Below are positions 1 to 9,604 of a stretch of DNA of 41,103 nucleotides, piece by piece (position 1 is the first letter of the stretch; every line of letters starts with the position of its first letter). The notes under the pieces are model-generated. The model ran no database searches and had not been told where the DNA came from. It saw nothing but the letters and a program-made list of their open reading frames with translations. The stretch comes from Sphaerisporangium cinnabarinum (GTDB lineage Bacteria; Actinomycetota; Actinomycetes; Actinomycetales; Cellulomonadaceae): positions 1 through 41,103 of the forward strand of contig QAPD01000030.1 of NCBI GenBank assembly GCA_003052455.1. Direction: 5' to 3'. The position numbers and the translations under genes are program-made.

Positions 1-1
1 G

Positions 2-1066
2 GCCGCCCGGCGCGAGGCGGCGCGGGTGCGGCAGGCGGGGCGCGCGTCCGCGGTGCGCGACGGCGCGACGCTCGCCCTCGCCGCGATCGACCGGTCCCTG
101 GCCCGGGCGGGCGCGGAGCGGGACGCCGCGGAGGCGGCACGGGCCGAGCGTGACACCGCGGTGACGGCTGCGCGTCGGGAGGTCGACGACCTGGCGTCGC
201 GCCTGCGGGAGCTGACCGACGTCGCGCACCGCGACGAGGTGGCGCGCGCGCAGCAGCAGCTGCGCATCGAGCAGCTCCAGGCGCGCAGCGTCGACGAGCT
301 GGGGCTCGACCCGGCCGTCCTGGTCGAGGAGCTCGGCCCGCACCGCGAGGTCCCCGTCCCCTCCGACGACGACGAGCCGCGCACGGTCCCGTACGACCGG
401 GCCCAGCAGGAGAAGCGGCTGCGCGCCGCGGAGCGCGACCTCGGCCGGCTCGGCAAGGTGAACCCGCTCGCGCTGGAGGAGTTCGCCGCGCTGGAGGAGC
501 GGCACAAGTTCCTCGCCGACCAGCTGGCCGACCTCAAGAAGTCGCGCGCCGACCTGCTGGAGATCGTCAAGGAGATCGACGAGCGCGTCGAGCGGGTGTT
601 CTCGGACGCGTACCGCGACACCGCCGAGCAGTTCGAGCGCGTGTTCGCGCGCATGTTCCCGGGTGGCGAGGGCCGCCTGGTGCTCACCGACCCGGACGAC
701 ATGCTGACCACCGGCATCGAGGTCGAGGCCCGCCCCGCGGGGAAGAAGGTCAAGCGCCTGTCGCTGCTGTCGGGTGGCGAGCGCTCGCTCACGGCCGTCG
801 CGCTCCTCGTCGCGATCTTCAAGGCCCGGCCCTCGCCGTTCTACGTCATGGACGAGGTCGAGGCCGCCCTGGACGACGTGAACCTCGGCCGTCTGCTCGA
901 GATCTTCCGCGAGCTCCAGGAGGACTCGCAGCTCATCGTCATCACGCACCAGAAGCGCACCATGGAGATCGCCGACGCGCTCTACGGGGTGACGATGCGC
1001 GGCGACGGCGTCACCACGGTGATCAGCCAGCGCATGTCCGAGGCCCGCGAGGGGGTCCTCGCCTGA
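2..1066 (+). CDS. smc: Chromosome partition protein SMC, C-terminal part (5' end outside window)
   Basis: SMC is the ATPase of the condensin complex that compacts and segregates the chromosome with ScpA/ScpB. The frame is open from base 2, so this is the last 354 residues, not a complete gene. The first ~180 residues are charged, Ala/Glu/Arg-rich returning coiled coil. The C-terminal head follows: ABC signature LSGGE (residues 256-260 of this fragment), Walker [14 protein letters not shown] (D284/E285) and H-loop LIVITHQ. Walker A, N-terminal coil and hinge lie upstream of the window. smc next to ftsY is the usual actinobacterial order. Internal GTG/ATG codons are not used as starts here because the coil runs through the window edge. 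Confidence 0.96.
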   Translation, partial: AARREAARVRQAGRASAVRDGATLALAAIDRSLARAGAERDAAEAARAERDTAVTAARREVDDLASRLRELTDVAHRDEVARAQQQLRIEQLQARSVDELGLDPAVLVEELGPHREVPVPSDDDEPRTVPYDRAQQEKRLRAAERDLGRLGKVNPLALEEFAALEERHKFLADQLADLKKSRADLLEIVKEIDERVERVFSDAYRDTAEQFERVFARMFPGGEGRLVLTDPDDMLTTGIEVEARPAGKKVKRLSLLSGGERSLTAVALLVAIFKARPSPFYVMDEVEAALDDVNLGRLLEIFRELQEDSQLIVITHQKRTMEIADALYGVTMRGDGVTTVISQRMSEAREGVLA

Positions 1067-1204
1067 CCGTCGCGGGGTGGTCCGTCCGCCTCGTCCGGAC
1101 CTGGGCGGAACCTCCAGGATCGTTGCAATTCCGGGCCTTGTGAAGATGTGGTGCTGATCGACGAGCCCCGGCGTGGCTGCGGTCGCGACAGGTTCCGGCG
1201 CCCG

Positions 1205-1210
1205 GATACT
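1205..1210 (+). promoter_or_regulatory. Candidate -10 box GATACT, leaderless promoter
   Basis: GATACT lies 7 nt before the ATG at 1218, which would place the transcription start on or next to the start codon. The same hexamer sits 6 nt before ispG. No convincing -35 is visible. Confidence 0.4.
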
Positions 1211-1217
1211 GGAGGGC

Positions 1218-1601
1218 ATGGTCTGGATGTTCGTGTGGCTGGGACTCACGCTCGGCGTCGCCGCGGTCGTGTTCCTGTTCGCGAGCGTCGTCGCGCGCGC
1301 CGAGGCGCAGTCGACCGGTGCGACGGGTGACCGACGGGACGGCGAGCAGGGGATGCGCGCCTTCTGGCGCGACTTCCGCTCGGGGCTGCGGCGGCGTCGC
1401 CGCCGTGGCGACAACCCGGGCCAGCACGTCGCGACCGTGCGCATGCCGCGGCCCGTGGACACGAGCATCGACGACTTCTTCACCGCCACGCAGGTGACGT
1501 CCAACGCGTACGTCGACGCCGAGGAGCTCACCGACGTCCTGCACCGCGCGCGCGAGCGCGTGCGCCCGCTGCACCCGGGGGAGCGTCCTCCCGAGGCGTG
1601 A
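1218..1601 (+). CDS. Small single-pass membrane protein, unknown function
   Basis: This 127-residue protein begins MVWMFVWLGLTLGVAAVVF, one N-terminal transmembrane helix (about residues 3-25). A basic cytoplasmic segment rich in Arg follows (GLRRRRRRGDNPG), then a soluble tail with TSIDDFFTATQVTSNAYVDAEELTDVLHRA. I do not recognise the family. The start at 1218 is chosen because a GATACT -10 box would make it leaderless; ATG 1227 is an alternative, with GGAGGG (1211-1216) 10 nt upstream. It lies between smc and ftsY in the same direction. A membrane-anchored basic protein here might touch chromosome or membrane-targeting machinery, but nothing in the sequence proves that. Confidence 0.75.
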   Translation: MVWMFVWLGLTLGVAAVVFLFASVVARAEAQSTGATGDRRDGEQGMRAFWRDFRSGLRRRRRRGDNPGQHVATVRMPRPVDTSIDDFFTATQVTSNAYVDAEELTDVLHRARERVRPLHPGERPPEA

Positions 1602-1618
1602 GCACCGCGCCGGTCTGA

Positions 1619-1624
1619 GAGACT
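1619..1624 (+). promoter_or_regulatory. Candidate -10 box GAGACT, leaderless ftsY promoter
   Basis: GAGACT is followed by 6 nt and then the ftsY GTG at 1631. The identical GAGACT-N6-GTG arrangement precedes xerC (19977-19991). ftsY has no clear Shine-Dalgarno, which fits a leaderless transcript. Confidence 0.4.
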
Positions 1625-1630
1625 TCCGGG

Positions 1631-2812
1631 GTGAACGACCTCCTCCCGCTCTGGATCGTCCTCGGCGTCCTCCTGGTCGTCGGCCTCGTCACCGCCGGGA
1701 CCGTGTCGGTCCGTCGCCGCGGTCGCCGCGACCTCGTCGAGGCCCCGCCCACGGCCCCCGCCGCGCCTCCCGCGACGGCCCCCGACGCCGTCGAGGCACC
1801 GCCCGGCACGGCGACCACCGAGGCGCCGCCGGAGCCGGACGTCGCCGCTCCGCCCGCGCTCGAGCGCCCGGAGCCCGTCGGTGGTCGGCTCGTCCGCCTG
1901 CGCGAGCGCCTCGCGCGCTCCGGCTCGCCGCTCGGGGCGCGCCTGCTCTCCGTCCTCTCCCGGGACCACCTCACCGAGGACGACTGGGACGAGCTCGAGG
2001 AGACCCTGCTCCTCGCGGACGTCGGCGCCGGGCCGGCCGGCGAGCTCATCGACGCGCTGCGCACGAAGGTCCGCGTCCTCGGGGTGCGCGACGCCGCGAG
2101 CGTGCGCGACCTCCTGCGCACCGAGCTCGTGGCGCTCGTCGACCCGACGCTCGACCGCTCGCTCGCGACCTCCCCGCGCACCGCCGAGGACGGGTCGACG
2201 GTGCCGGCCGTGGTGCTCGTCGTCGGCGTGAACGGCACCGGCAAGACGACGACCGTCGGCAAGCTCGCGCGCGTGCTCGTCGCCGAGGACCGCAGCGTGG
2301 TGCTGGGCGCGGCGGACACGTTCCGCGCCGCGGCCGCCGACCAGCTCGAGACGTGGGGCTCGCGCGTCGGGGTCCCGACCGTCCGGTCCGACCGCGACGG
2401 CGCGGACCCGGCGGCGGTCGCGTTCGACGCCGTGCGGCGCGGCCGCACCGAGGGCGCGGACGTCGTGCTCGTCGACACCGCCGGGCGCCTGCAGAACAAG
2501 CAGGGCCTCATGGACGAGCTGGGCAAGATCCGGCGCGTCATCACGAAGGAGGCCCCGCTGTCGGAGGTGCTCCTCGTGCTCGACGCGACGACGGGCCAGA
2601 ACGGCCTCAACCAGGCGCGCGTCTTCGGCGAGGTCGCCGGCGTCACGGGCATCGTGCTGACGAAGCTCGACGGCACCGCGCGCGGCGGCATCGTCGTCGC
2701 GGTCCAGCGCGAGCTGGGCGTGCCCGTCAAGCTCGTTGGCCTGGGGGAGGGGCCCGACGACCTCGCCCCGTTCGACCCGGAGCAGTTCGTCGACGGGCTC
2801 CTCGGGGGCTGA
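1631..2812 (+). CDS. ftsY: Signal recognition particle receptor FtsY
   Basis: FtsY is the GTPase receptor that docks SRP-ribosome complexes at the membrane and reciprocally activates Ffh (also in this window). The 393-residue protein opens with a transmembrane helix (LLPLWIVLGVLLVVGLVTAG, residues ~4-23), as in actinobacterial FtsY, then a Pro/Ala/Glu linker and the NG domain. Visible motifs are the P-loop GVNGTGKT (199-206), DTFRAAA, DTAGRLQNK (G3), TKLDGTARGG (G4 region) and GLGEGPDDLAPFD near the C-terminus. The GTG start at 1631 is the one giving the membrane anchor. A stem-loop terminator follows the stop, isolating it from the nitrogen operon. Confidence 0.97.
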   Translation: MNDLLPLWIVLGVLLVVGLVTAGTVSVRRRGRRDLVEAPPTAPAAPPATAPDAVEAPPGTATTEAPPEPDVAAPPALERPEPVGGRLVRLRERLARSGSPLGARLLSVLSRDHLTEDDWDELEETLLLADVGAGPAGELIDALRTKVRVLGVRDAASVRDLLRTELVALVDPTLDRSLATSPRTAEDGSTVPAVVLVVGVNGTGKTTTVGKLARVLVAEDRSVVLGAADTFRAAAADQLETWGSRVGVPTVRSDRDGADPAAVAFDAVRRGRTEGADVVLVDTAGRLQNKQGLMDELGKIRRVITKEAPLSEVLLVLDATTGQNGLNQARVFGEVAGVTGIVLTKLDGTARGGIVVAVQRELGVPVKLVGLGEGPDDLAPFDPEQFVDGLLGG

Positions 2813-2822
2813 GGCACCGGCC

Positions 2823-2846
2823 GCGGCCGGGCGCACGCCCGGCCGC
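2823..2846 (+). terminator. GC-rich stem-loop terminator after ftsY
   Basis: Perfect 10-bp stem (2823-2832 with 2837-2846) closing a 4-nt loop, 10 nt after the ftsY stop. There is no T tract, which is common for actinobacterial intrinsic terminators. Confidence 0.6.
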
Positions 2847-2954
2847 AGCGCCCGTCCGGGTGCCGGGCCGCGGCTCCCAGCAGGTCACGGCACGATCACG
2901 GTGCGATCACGACCCGGTCGCGGCGCCCCTGGCCGGGCGGCCGCGCGGTGCGGC

Positions 2955-3023
2955 GAAACCGAACGTTTACGTCCGGGCGGCCCTTGTCACGCCGGCGTAA
3001 CGCGGCGACACCGCCGGGGAAAC
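2955..3023 (+). promoter_or_regulatory. GlnR-like operator upstream of amtB
   Basis: Four 5-mers at exact 11-bp periodicity: GTCAC (2986-2990), GTAAC (2997-3001), ACACC (3008-3012) and GAAAC (3019-3023), each separated by 6 nt. This resembles the a/b-site pattern GTnAC-N6-GAAAC known for the OmpR-type nitrogen regulator GlnR; the third box is weak. A further GAAAC-N6-TTTAC pair lies at 2955-2970, out of register. The location 60-130 bp before amtB, heading amtB-glnB-glnD, is where GlnR sites sit in Streptomyces. GlnR itself is not in the window. Confidence 0.6.
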
Positions 3024-3077
3024 CCGCCCGCACCACCGTAGTCCCCGACCGGCCGCCCGGCCGGCGAGGGGAGATGA

Positions 3078-4730
<1,653 letters not shown>

Positions 4731-4746
4731 GGAGACGGACCATCGG

Positions 4747-6594
4747 ATGACTCACCACGCCGACACCCCGACCACGGGCGGGGTCGCAGGGGGATCGGCG
4801 GGGCGCCCGGCAGGGCCGGGAGAGCACGGCACGCAGGTCCCGCACCTCGAGGGGGTGCGGGACCTGCGTGCGCGGATGCTCGACGTCGCGCGGTCCATGA
4901 GCGGACCCGGCCGCAGCGGGGTCGCGCGCCGCGCCGCCGTCGTCGACCTCGTCACGTCCTCGCTCGCGAGCCTCTGGCTCGACGCGACCGACGGCGTCGC
5001 GCCCGAGGGGCTCGCGCTCGCCGCGGTCGGGAGCCTCGGGCGGGGCGACATGGGCCCCGCGAGCGACCTCGACCTCGTCCTCGTCCACGACGGTCGTACC
5101 CATTCCCCGGACGAGGTCGCCCACGTCGCCGAGCGGCTCTGGTACCCGCTGTGGGACGCGGGCGTCGACCTCGACCACGCGGTGCGCTCCCTCTCGCAGT
5201 GTCGCCAGGTGGCGTCGAAGGACGTCCCCGCAGCCGTCGGGTGGCTCGACGTGCGCGCGGTCGCGGGGGACGCGCTCGTCGTGCACCGCGCCTCCTCCGC
5301 GGTGCTCACCGACTGGCGGTCCGCCTCGCGCCGCCGCCTGCCCGACCTGCTCTCCTCGACCCGCGAGCGCGCCGAGCGGTCCGGCGAGCTCGCGTACCTC
5401 ATCGAGCCCGACCTCAAGGAGTCGCGCGGCGGCATCCGGGACGCGGTCGTGCTCTCGGCGCTCGCGGCGACGTGGCTCACCGACCGCCCGCACGGGTCGG
5501 TCGACCGCGCGCACGCCCACCTGCTCGACGTCCGCGACACGCTCCAGGTCGTGACTGGTCGGCACACGAGCCGCCTGCTGCTCGCCGACCTCGACGAGGT
5601 CGCCGCGCTGTCCGGGTACGACGACCCCGACGAGCTGCTCGCGAGCCTCGCCGCGGCGGGCCGCGAGATCTCCTACGCGCTCGACACCACCGTCCGCCGG
5701 GCGCGGCAGGCGCTCCAGCGGCCGTCGGTCGCGCGCCGCCCGGTGCTCGTGCGGGGACGACGCGCGGCGCCACGGCTGCGGTCGGTCGGCGACGGGCTCG
5801 TCGAGCACGACGGCGAGCTCGTGCTCGCCGTGGACGCCCACCCGGAGGCGGACCCGCTCCTGTCGCTGCGCGCCGCGGCGACGGCGGCCCGCACGGGGCT
5901 GACGCTCTCGCCCGTCTCCGTCGCCAGCCTCGCGCGCTGCCCCGCCCTGCCGGAGCCGTGGCCGCGCGCCGCGCGGTCCGCGTTCCTCGCCCTGCTCGGG
6001 TCCGGTCAGGCGCAGGTCGCGGTCTGGGAGGCGCTCGACCTCGCGGGCGTCGTCACGACGTGGATCCCCGAGTGGGCGGGCGTGCGCAACCGGCCGCAGC
6101 GCGCCGCCGTCCACCGGCACACCGTCGACCGGCACCTCGTCGAGGTCGTGGCGCGCGCCGCGCGCGCCCGCAAGGAGGTCGAGCGCAGCGACCTCCTGCT
6201 GCTCTCCGCGGTCCTGCACGACATCGGCAAGCGCGCCGGAGCCGTCGACCACTCCGTCGAGGGCGCGCGGCTCGTGCCCGCGATCCTCGGCCGCATGGGG
6301 TTCGAGCCGGACGTCGTGGCCGACGTCGAGCGCCTCGTCCGCCACCACCTCACCCTCTCGCGCCTGGCCGTGAGCGAGGACCCCGACGACCCGGCGACGG
6401 TCGCGGAGCTCGCGGACGCCGTCGACCACCGCGCCGACCTGCTCGTGGTGCTGCGCGCGCTCACGGAGGCGGACGCGTCGTCGCTCGGCCCGAGCGCGTG
6501 GACCGCATGGCGCGCGCGCCTCGTGGACGACCTCGTGGGGGAGACGCTCCGCGCGCTGGGCGCCGTGCCGGGGGGACCGGGCGTCGCCGGGTAG
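4747..6594 (+). CDS. glnD: PII nucleotidyltransferase GlnD, short form lacking ACT domains
   Basis: GlnD modifies and demodifies PII in response to nitrogen status. The nucleotidyltransferase motif [17 protein letters not shown] is at residues 95-110, with metal-binding D107 and D109. The [13 protein letters not shown] segment follows, then an HD phosphohydrolase domain with LHDIGKR (H491/D492) and LVRHHLTLS. The protein stops at residue 615, straight after the HD region, whereas E. coli GlnD is about 890 residues with two C-terminal ACT domains that sense glutamine. Only 111 nt separate its stop from ffh, so the ACT domains are absent, not frameshifted. GGAG (4731-4734) lies 12 nt upstream of the ATG. 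GTG 4855 or ATG 4876 are alternative starts, because residues 1-35 are low-complexity. Confidence 0.93.
   Translation: MTHHADTPTTGGVAGGSAGRPAGPGEHGTQVPHLEGVRDLRARMLDVARSMSGPGRSGVARRAAVVDLVTSSLASLWLDATDGVAPEGLALAAVGSLGRGDMGPASDLDLVLVHDGRTHSPDEVAHVAERLWYPLWDAGVDLDHAVRSLSQCRQVASKDVPAAVGWLDVRAVAGDALVVHRASSAVLTDWRSASRRRLPDLLSSTRERAERSGELAYLIEPDLKESRGGIRDAVVLSALAATWLTDRPHGSVDRAHAHLLDVRDTLQVVTGRHTSRLLLADLDEVAALSGYDDPDELLASLAAAGREISYALDTTVRRARQALQRPSVARRPVLVRGRRAAPRLRSVGDGLVEHDGELVLAVDAHPEADPLLSLRAAATAARTGLTLSPVSVASLARCPALPEPWPRAARSAFLALLGSGQAQVAVWEALDLAGVVTTWIPEWAGVRNRPQRAAVHRHTVDRHLVEVVARAARARKEVERSDLLLLSAVLHDIGKRAGAVDHSVEGARLVPAILGRMGFEPDVVADVERLVRHHLTLSRLAVSEDPDDPATVAELADAVDHRADLLVVLRALTEADASSLGPSAWTAWRARLVDDLVGETLRALGAVPGGPGVAG
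4829..4871 (+). repeat. 18-bp perfect inverted repeat in the 5' coding region of glnD
   Basis: Bases 4829-4846 are exactly complementary to 4854-4871, with a 7-nt loop. It lies ~100 nt after the glnB stop and inside glnD codons 28-42 if the 4747 start is used. It may act as an attenuator or terminator between glnB and glnD, or it may mean the true glnD start is downstream (GTG 4855 or ATG 4876). Confidence 0.7.
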
Positions 6595-6597
6595 GCT
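6592..6597 (+). promoter_or_regulatory. Candidate -10 box TAGGCT for ffh
   Basis: TAGGCT overlaps the glnD stop codon (TAG) and would start transcription near 6604, giving a ~100-nt ffh leader. The same hexamer is found before rimP. No clear -35 is visible. Confidence 0.4.
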
Positions 6598-6705
6598 GGA
6601 CCCTCGCGGACGGCCCGTCCCGTGCCCGCCCCACGTCTGCCGGGGAGCGGGGACGACGGAGGGTCGACGCGCACGAGACTTCCGACGACTGGTGAGGATG
6701 ACGCG

Positions 6706-8319
6706 GTGTTCAACACGCTGTCGGACCGACTGACTTCGACCTTCAAGAACCTGCGTGCGAAGGGCCGGCTGTCCGAGGCGGACATCGACGCGACGATCCG
6801 GGAGATCCGGCGCGCGCTGCTCGACGCCGACGTCGCGGTGCCCGTCGTGCGCGAGTTCAGCGCGACGGTGCGGGAGCGCGCGCTCTCCTCCGAGGTCTCG
6901 GGCGCGCTCAACCCGGCGCAGCAGGTCGTCAAGATCGTCAACGAGGAGCTCGTCGGCATCCTCGGCGGCGAGAGCCGCGGGCTGCGGTTCTCGAAGACAC
7001 CGCCGACCGTCATCATGCTCGCGGGCCTCCAGGGTGCCGGAAAGACGACGCTCGCGGGCAAGCTCGCCCTGCACCTGCGCGAGCAGGGGCACACGCCGCT
7101 CCTCGTCGCCGCCGACCTGCAGCGCCCGAACGCCGTCACCCAGCTCTCGGTCGTCGCCGAGCGCGCCGGCGTCCCCGTGTTCGCGCCGCACCCCGGCAAC
7201 CAGAGCGGCGTCGAGGTCGACGACGTGATCGGCGACCCGGTCGCCGTCGCGCGCGAGGGCGTCGAGACGGCGCGCCAGCGCCAGCACGACGTCGTCATCG
7301 TCGACACCGCGGGCCGCCTCGGCCTGGACGCCGTCCTCATGCAGCAGGCGTCGGACATCCGCGACGCAGTGCAGCCCGACGAGGTCCTGTTCGTCATCGA
7401 CGCGATGATCGGCCAGGACGCCGTCGCGACCGCGAAGGCCTTCGAGGAGGGCGTCGACTTCACGGGCGTCGTGCTCACGAAGCTCGACGGCGACGCGCGC
7501 GGCGGTGCCGCGCTGTCGGTCCGCGGGGTCACCGGCCGCCCGATCCTCTTCGCCTCCACGGGCGAGAAGCTCACCGACTTCGAGGCGTTCCACCCGGACC
7601 GCATGGCGTCGCGCATCCTCGACATGGGTGACGTCCTCACGCTCATCGAGCAGGCCGAGAAGGCGTTCGACGCCGAGCAGGCCGCGAAGATGGCCGAGAA
7701 GGTCGCCACGGGGCAGGACTTCACGCTCGCGGACTTCCTGGTGCAGATGCAGCAGATGAAGAACATGGGCTCGATGAAGAAGATGCTCGGCATGCTGCCC
7801 GGCATGGGCCAGATGCGCGAGGCCATCGAGAACTTCGACGAGCGCGAGGTCGACCGCATCGAGGCCATCATCCGGTCGATGACCCCCGCGGAGCGGGACA
7901 ACCCGAAGATCATCAACGGCTCGCGGCGCGCGCGCATCGCGCGCGGCTCCGGCGTGACGACGAGCGACGTCAACCAGCTCCTCGAGCGGTTCGCCGGCGC
8001 GCAGAAGATGATGCGGCAGATGAGCCGCGGCGGCGGGATGCCGGGCATGCCGGGCATGGGCAGCCTCCCGGGCATGGGCGGCAAGAAGGCCCGGGGCCGC
8101 CAGGCGCCGCAGCGCAAGGTCAAGGGCAAGTCGGGCAACCCGGCGAAGCGCGCCGCGCAGGAGCGCGCGGCCGCCGCGCGCGCGGCGGGGGAGCTCACCG
8201 GTCCCGCGGCGCCGTCGGGCTCCGCGTTCGGCGTCGGGCCCACGGACGCGCCGCCGTCCGCCACCCCGGACGACCTGCAGCTGCCGCCCGGGTTCGAGAA
8301 GCTGCTCGGCGGCCGCTGA
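6706..8319 (+). CDS. ffh: Signal recognition particle protein Ffh (SRP54)
   Basis: Ffh binds SRP RNA and signal sequences and delivers nascent membrane proteins to FtsY. The 537-residue protein has the N domain (FNTLSDRLTSTFKNLRAKG), then the G domain with P-loop GLQGAGKT (107-114), DTAGRLGLD, TKLDGDARGG and FASTGEKLTDFE. A methionine-rich M domain follows (MQQMKNMGSMKKMLGMLPGM; SRRARIARGSGV RNA-binding motif; MPGMPGMGSLPGMGG). Start GTG 6706 is preferred: GGTGAGG lies 8 nt upstream and the protein then begins VFNTLSDRL as in homologues. The C-terminal ~80 residues are a basic, Ala/Gly/Pro-rich tail. The SRP RNA gene is not in the window. Confidence 0.97.
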   Translation: MFNTLSDRLTSTFKNLRAKGRLSEADIDATIREIRRALLDADVAVPVVREFSATVRERALSSEVSGALNPAQQVVKIVNEELVGILGGESRGLRFSKTPPTVIMLAGLQGAGKTTLAGKLALHLREQGHTPLLVAADLQRPNAVTQLSVVAERAGVPVFAPHPGNQSGVEVDDVIGDPVAVAREGVETARQRQHDVVIVDTAGRLGLDAVLMQQASDIRDAVQPDEVLFVIDAMIGQDAVATAKAFEEGVDFTGVVLTKLDGDARGGAALSVRGVTGRPILFASTGEKLTDFEAFHPDRMASRILDMGDVLTLIEQAEKAFDAEQAAKMAEKVATGQDFTLADFLVQMQQMKNMGSMKKMLGMLPGMGQMREAIENFDEREVDRIEAIIRSMTPAERDNPKIINGSRRARIARGSGVTTSDVNQLLERFAGAQKMMRQMSRGGGMPGMPGMGSLPGMGGKKARGRQAPQRKVKGKSGNPAKRAAQERAAAARAAGELTGPAAPSGSAFGVGPTDAPPSATPDDLQLPPGFEKLLGGR

Positions 8320-8322
8320 GCC

Positions 8323-8343
8323 GCGGCCGTCCCGGACGGCCGC
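8323..8343 (+). terminator. Stem-loop terminator after ffh
   Basis: 8-bp stem (8323-8330 with 8336-8343) and 5-nt loop, 4 nt past the ffh stop; no T tract. Confidence 0.55.
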
Positions 8344-8378
8344 CCGCGCCCGGGTGCGACCCGCAGCCGCCCGGGCGC

Positions 8379-8384
8379 TAGGTT
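8379..8384 (+). promoter_or_regulatory. Candidate -10 box TAGGTT
   Basis: TAGGTT lies in the ffh-amidohydrolase gap and would give a ~75-nt leader before the ATG at 8466. No good -35 is visible. Confidence 0.3.
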
Positions 8385-8465
8385 ATGTCCGTGGCACCGC
8401 CCGGTGCCGCACCGCGCCCCCGACCGGGCCGTCTCCCGTCCCGTCCGTCCTCACCCAGGAGCCGC

Positions 8466-9587
8466 ATGTCCGCGCTGGAAGGCCCCACGCTGCACGTCCG
8501 CGGCCACGTCATCGTCGGCGACGACCGCGAGGTGGGCGACCTGTGGGTCAAGGACGGGCGGATCAGCCTCACGCGGCCGTCGGCGCAGGGCACCAACATG
8601 GTCGAGCTCGAGGGCTGGGCCCTGCCCGGCCTCGTCGACGTGCACTGCCACGTGGGTCTGGGCGCCCAGGGCGCCGTCGACGCGACGACCGCGCAGGAGC
8701 AGGCGCTGACGGACCGCGACAGCGGGGTGCTCCTGGTGCGCGACGCCGGATCGCCGCTCGACACGCGGTGGGTGCACGGCCGACGGGACCTGCCGCGCCT
8801 CGTGCGCGCGGGGCGTCACCTCGCCCGGCCCAAGCGCTACCTGCGCCACTACGGGCTCGAGCTCGACGACGTCGCCCAGCTCCCCGAGGCCGTGCGCCGC
8901 GAGGCGCGCCAGGGCGACGGCTGGGTCAAGATCGTGGGCGACTGGATCGACCGCGACCTCGGCGCGGACGGCGACCTGCGACCGCTGTGGCCCGACGACG
9001 TCCTCGCCGAGGCGGTCGCGGCCGCGCACGCCGAGGCCGCCCGTGTGACCGTTCACGCGTTCTCCGACGAGGTGATCCCGTCGCTGCTCGCCGCGGGCGT
9101 CGACGGGATCGAGCACGGCACGGGGATCCACCCCGACCTCATGTACGAGATCTCCGAGCGGGGCGTCGCGGTCACCCCGACCCTGCTCCAGATCGGGCAG
9201 TTCGAGAACATCGCGCGCCAGGCCGACGCCCGCTACCCGGTGTTCGCGGCGCGTATGCGGCGCCTGCACGAGCGGCGGTACGAGCAGGCGCGGGCGCTGT
9301 ACGAGGCCGGCATCCAGATCCTCGTCGGCACCGACGCGGGCGGGACGATCGGGCACGGTCGCCTCGCCGACGAGTGCGCCGAGCTCGTCGCGGCGGGCAT
9401 CCCCGACGCCGCGGTCGTCGCGGCCGCGAGCTGGCAGGGCCGGGAGTACCTCGGCTACACGTCGCTCGTCGAGGGCGCGTCGGCCGACTTCGTCGTCTAC
9501 CCGCAGGACCCGCGCCAGGACGTCGGCGTCCTGCGCGCCCCGACCGCCGTCGTGCTGCGCGGCGAGATCGTGGCGCCCGCGGGCTGA
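8466..9587 (+). CDS. Amidohydrolase-family metalloenzyme
   Basis: This 373-residue TIM-barrel amidohydrolase resembles imidazolonepropionase/prolidase-type enzymes. Metal-binding motifs are VDVHCHVG (HxH) after strand 1, GWVKIVGDW (candidate carboxylated Lys), TVHAFSDEVIPSLL (His), GIEHGTGIH (His) and ILVGTDAGG (the closing Asp). An N- and C-terminal beta-sandwich surrounds the barrel (LHVRGHVIVGDDREV; PTAVVLRGEIVAPAG). The substrate cannot be told from sequence. Start ATG 8466 is preferred, with AGGAG at 8457-8461; an upstream in-frame ATG at 8385 would add a Pro/Arg-rich leader that looks non-coding. The gene directly after ffh in M. tuberculosis (Rv2915c) is, as I recall, the same family, so this is conserved core context. 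Confidence 0.88.
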   Translation: MSALEGPTLHVRGHVIVGDDREVGDLWVKDGRISLTRPSAQGTNMVELEGWALPGLVDVHCHVGLGAQGAVDATTAQEQALTDRDSGVLLVRDAGSPLDTRWVHGRRDLPRLVRAGRHLARPKRYLRHYGLELDDVAQLPEAVRREARQGDGWVKIVGDWIDRDLGADGDLRPLWPDDVLAEAVAAAHAEAARVTVHAFSDEVIPSLLAAGVDGIEHGTGIHPDLMYEISERGVAVTPTLLQIGQFENIARQADARYPVFAARMRRLHERRYEQARALYEAGIQILVGTDAGGTIGHGRLADECAELVAAGIPDAAVVAAASWQGREYLGYTSLVEGASADFVVYPQDPRQDVGVLRAPTAVVLRGEIVAPAG

Positions 9588-9604
9588 CGGCGCGACGGTG
9601 AAGG

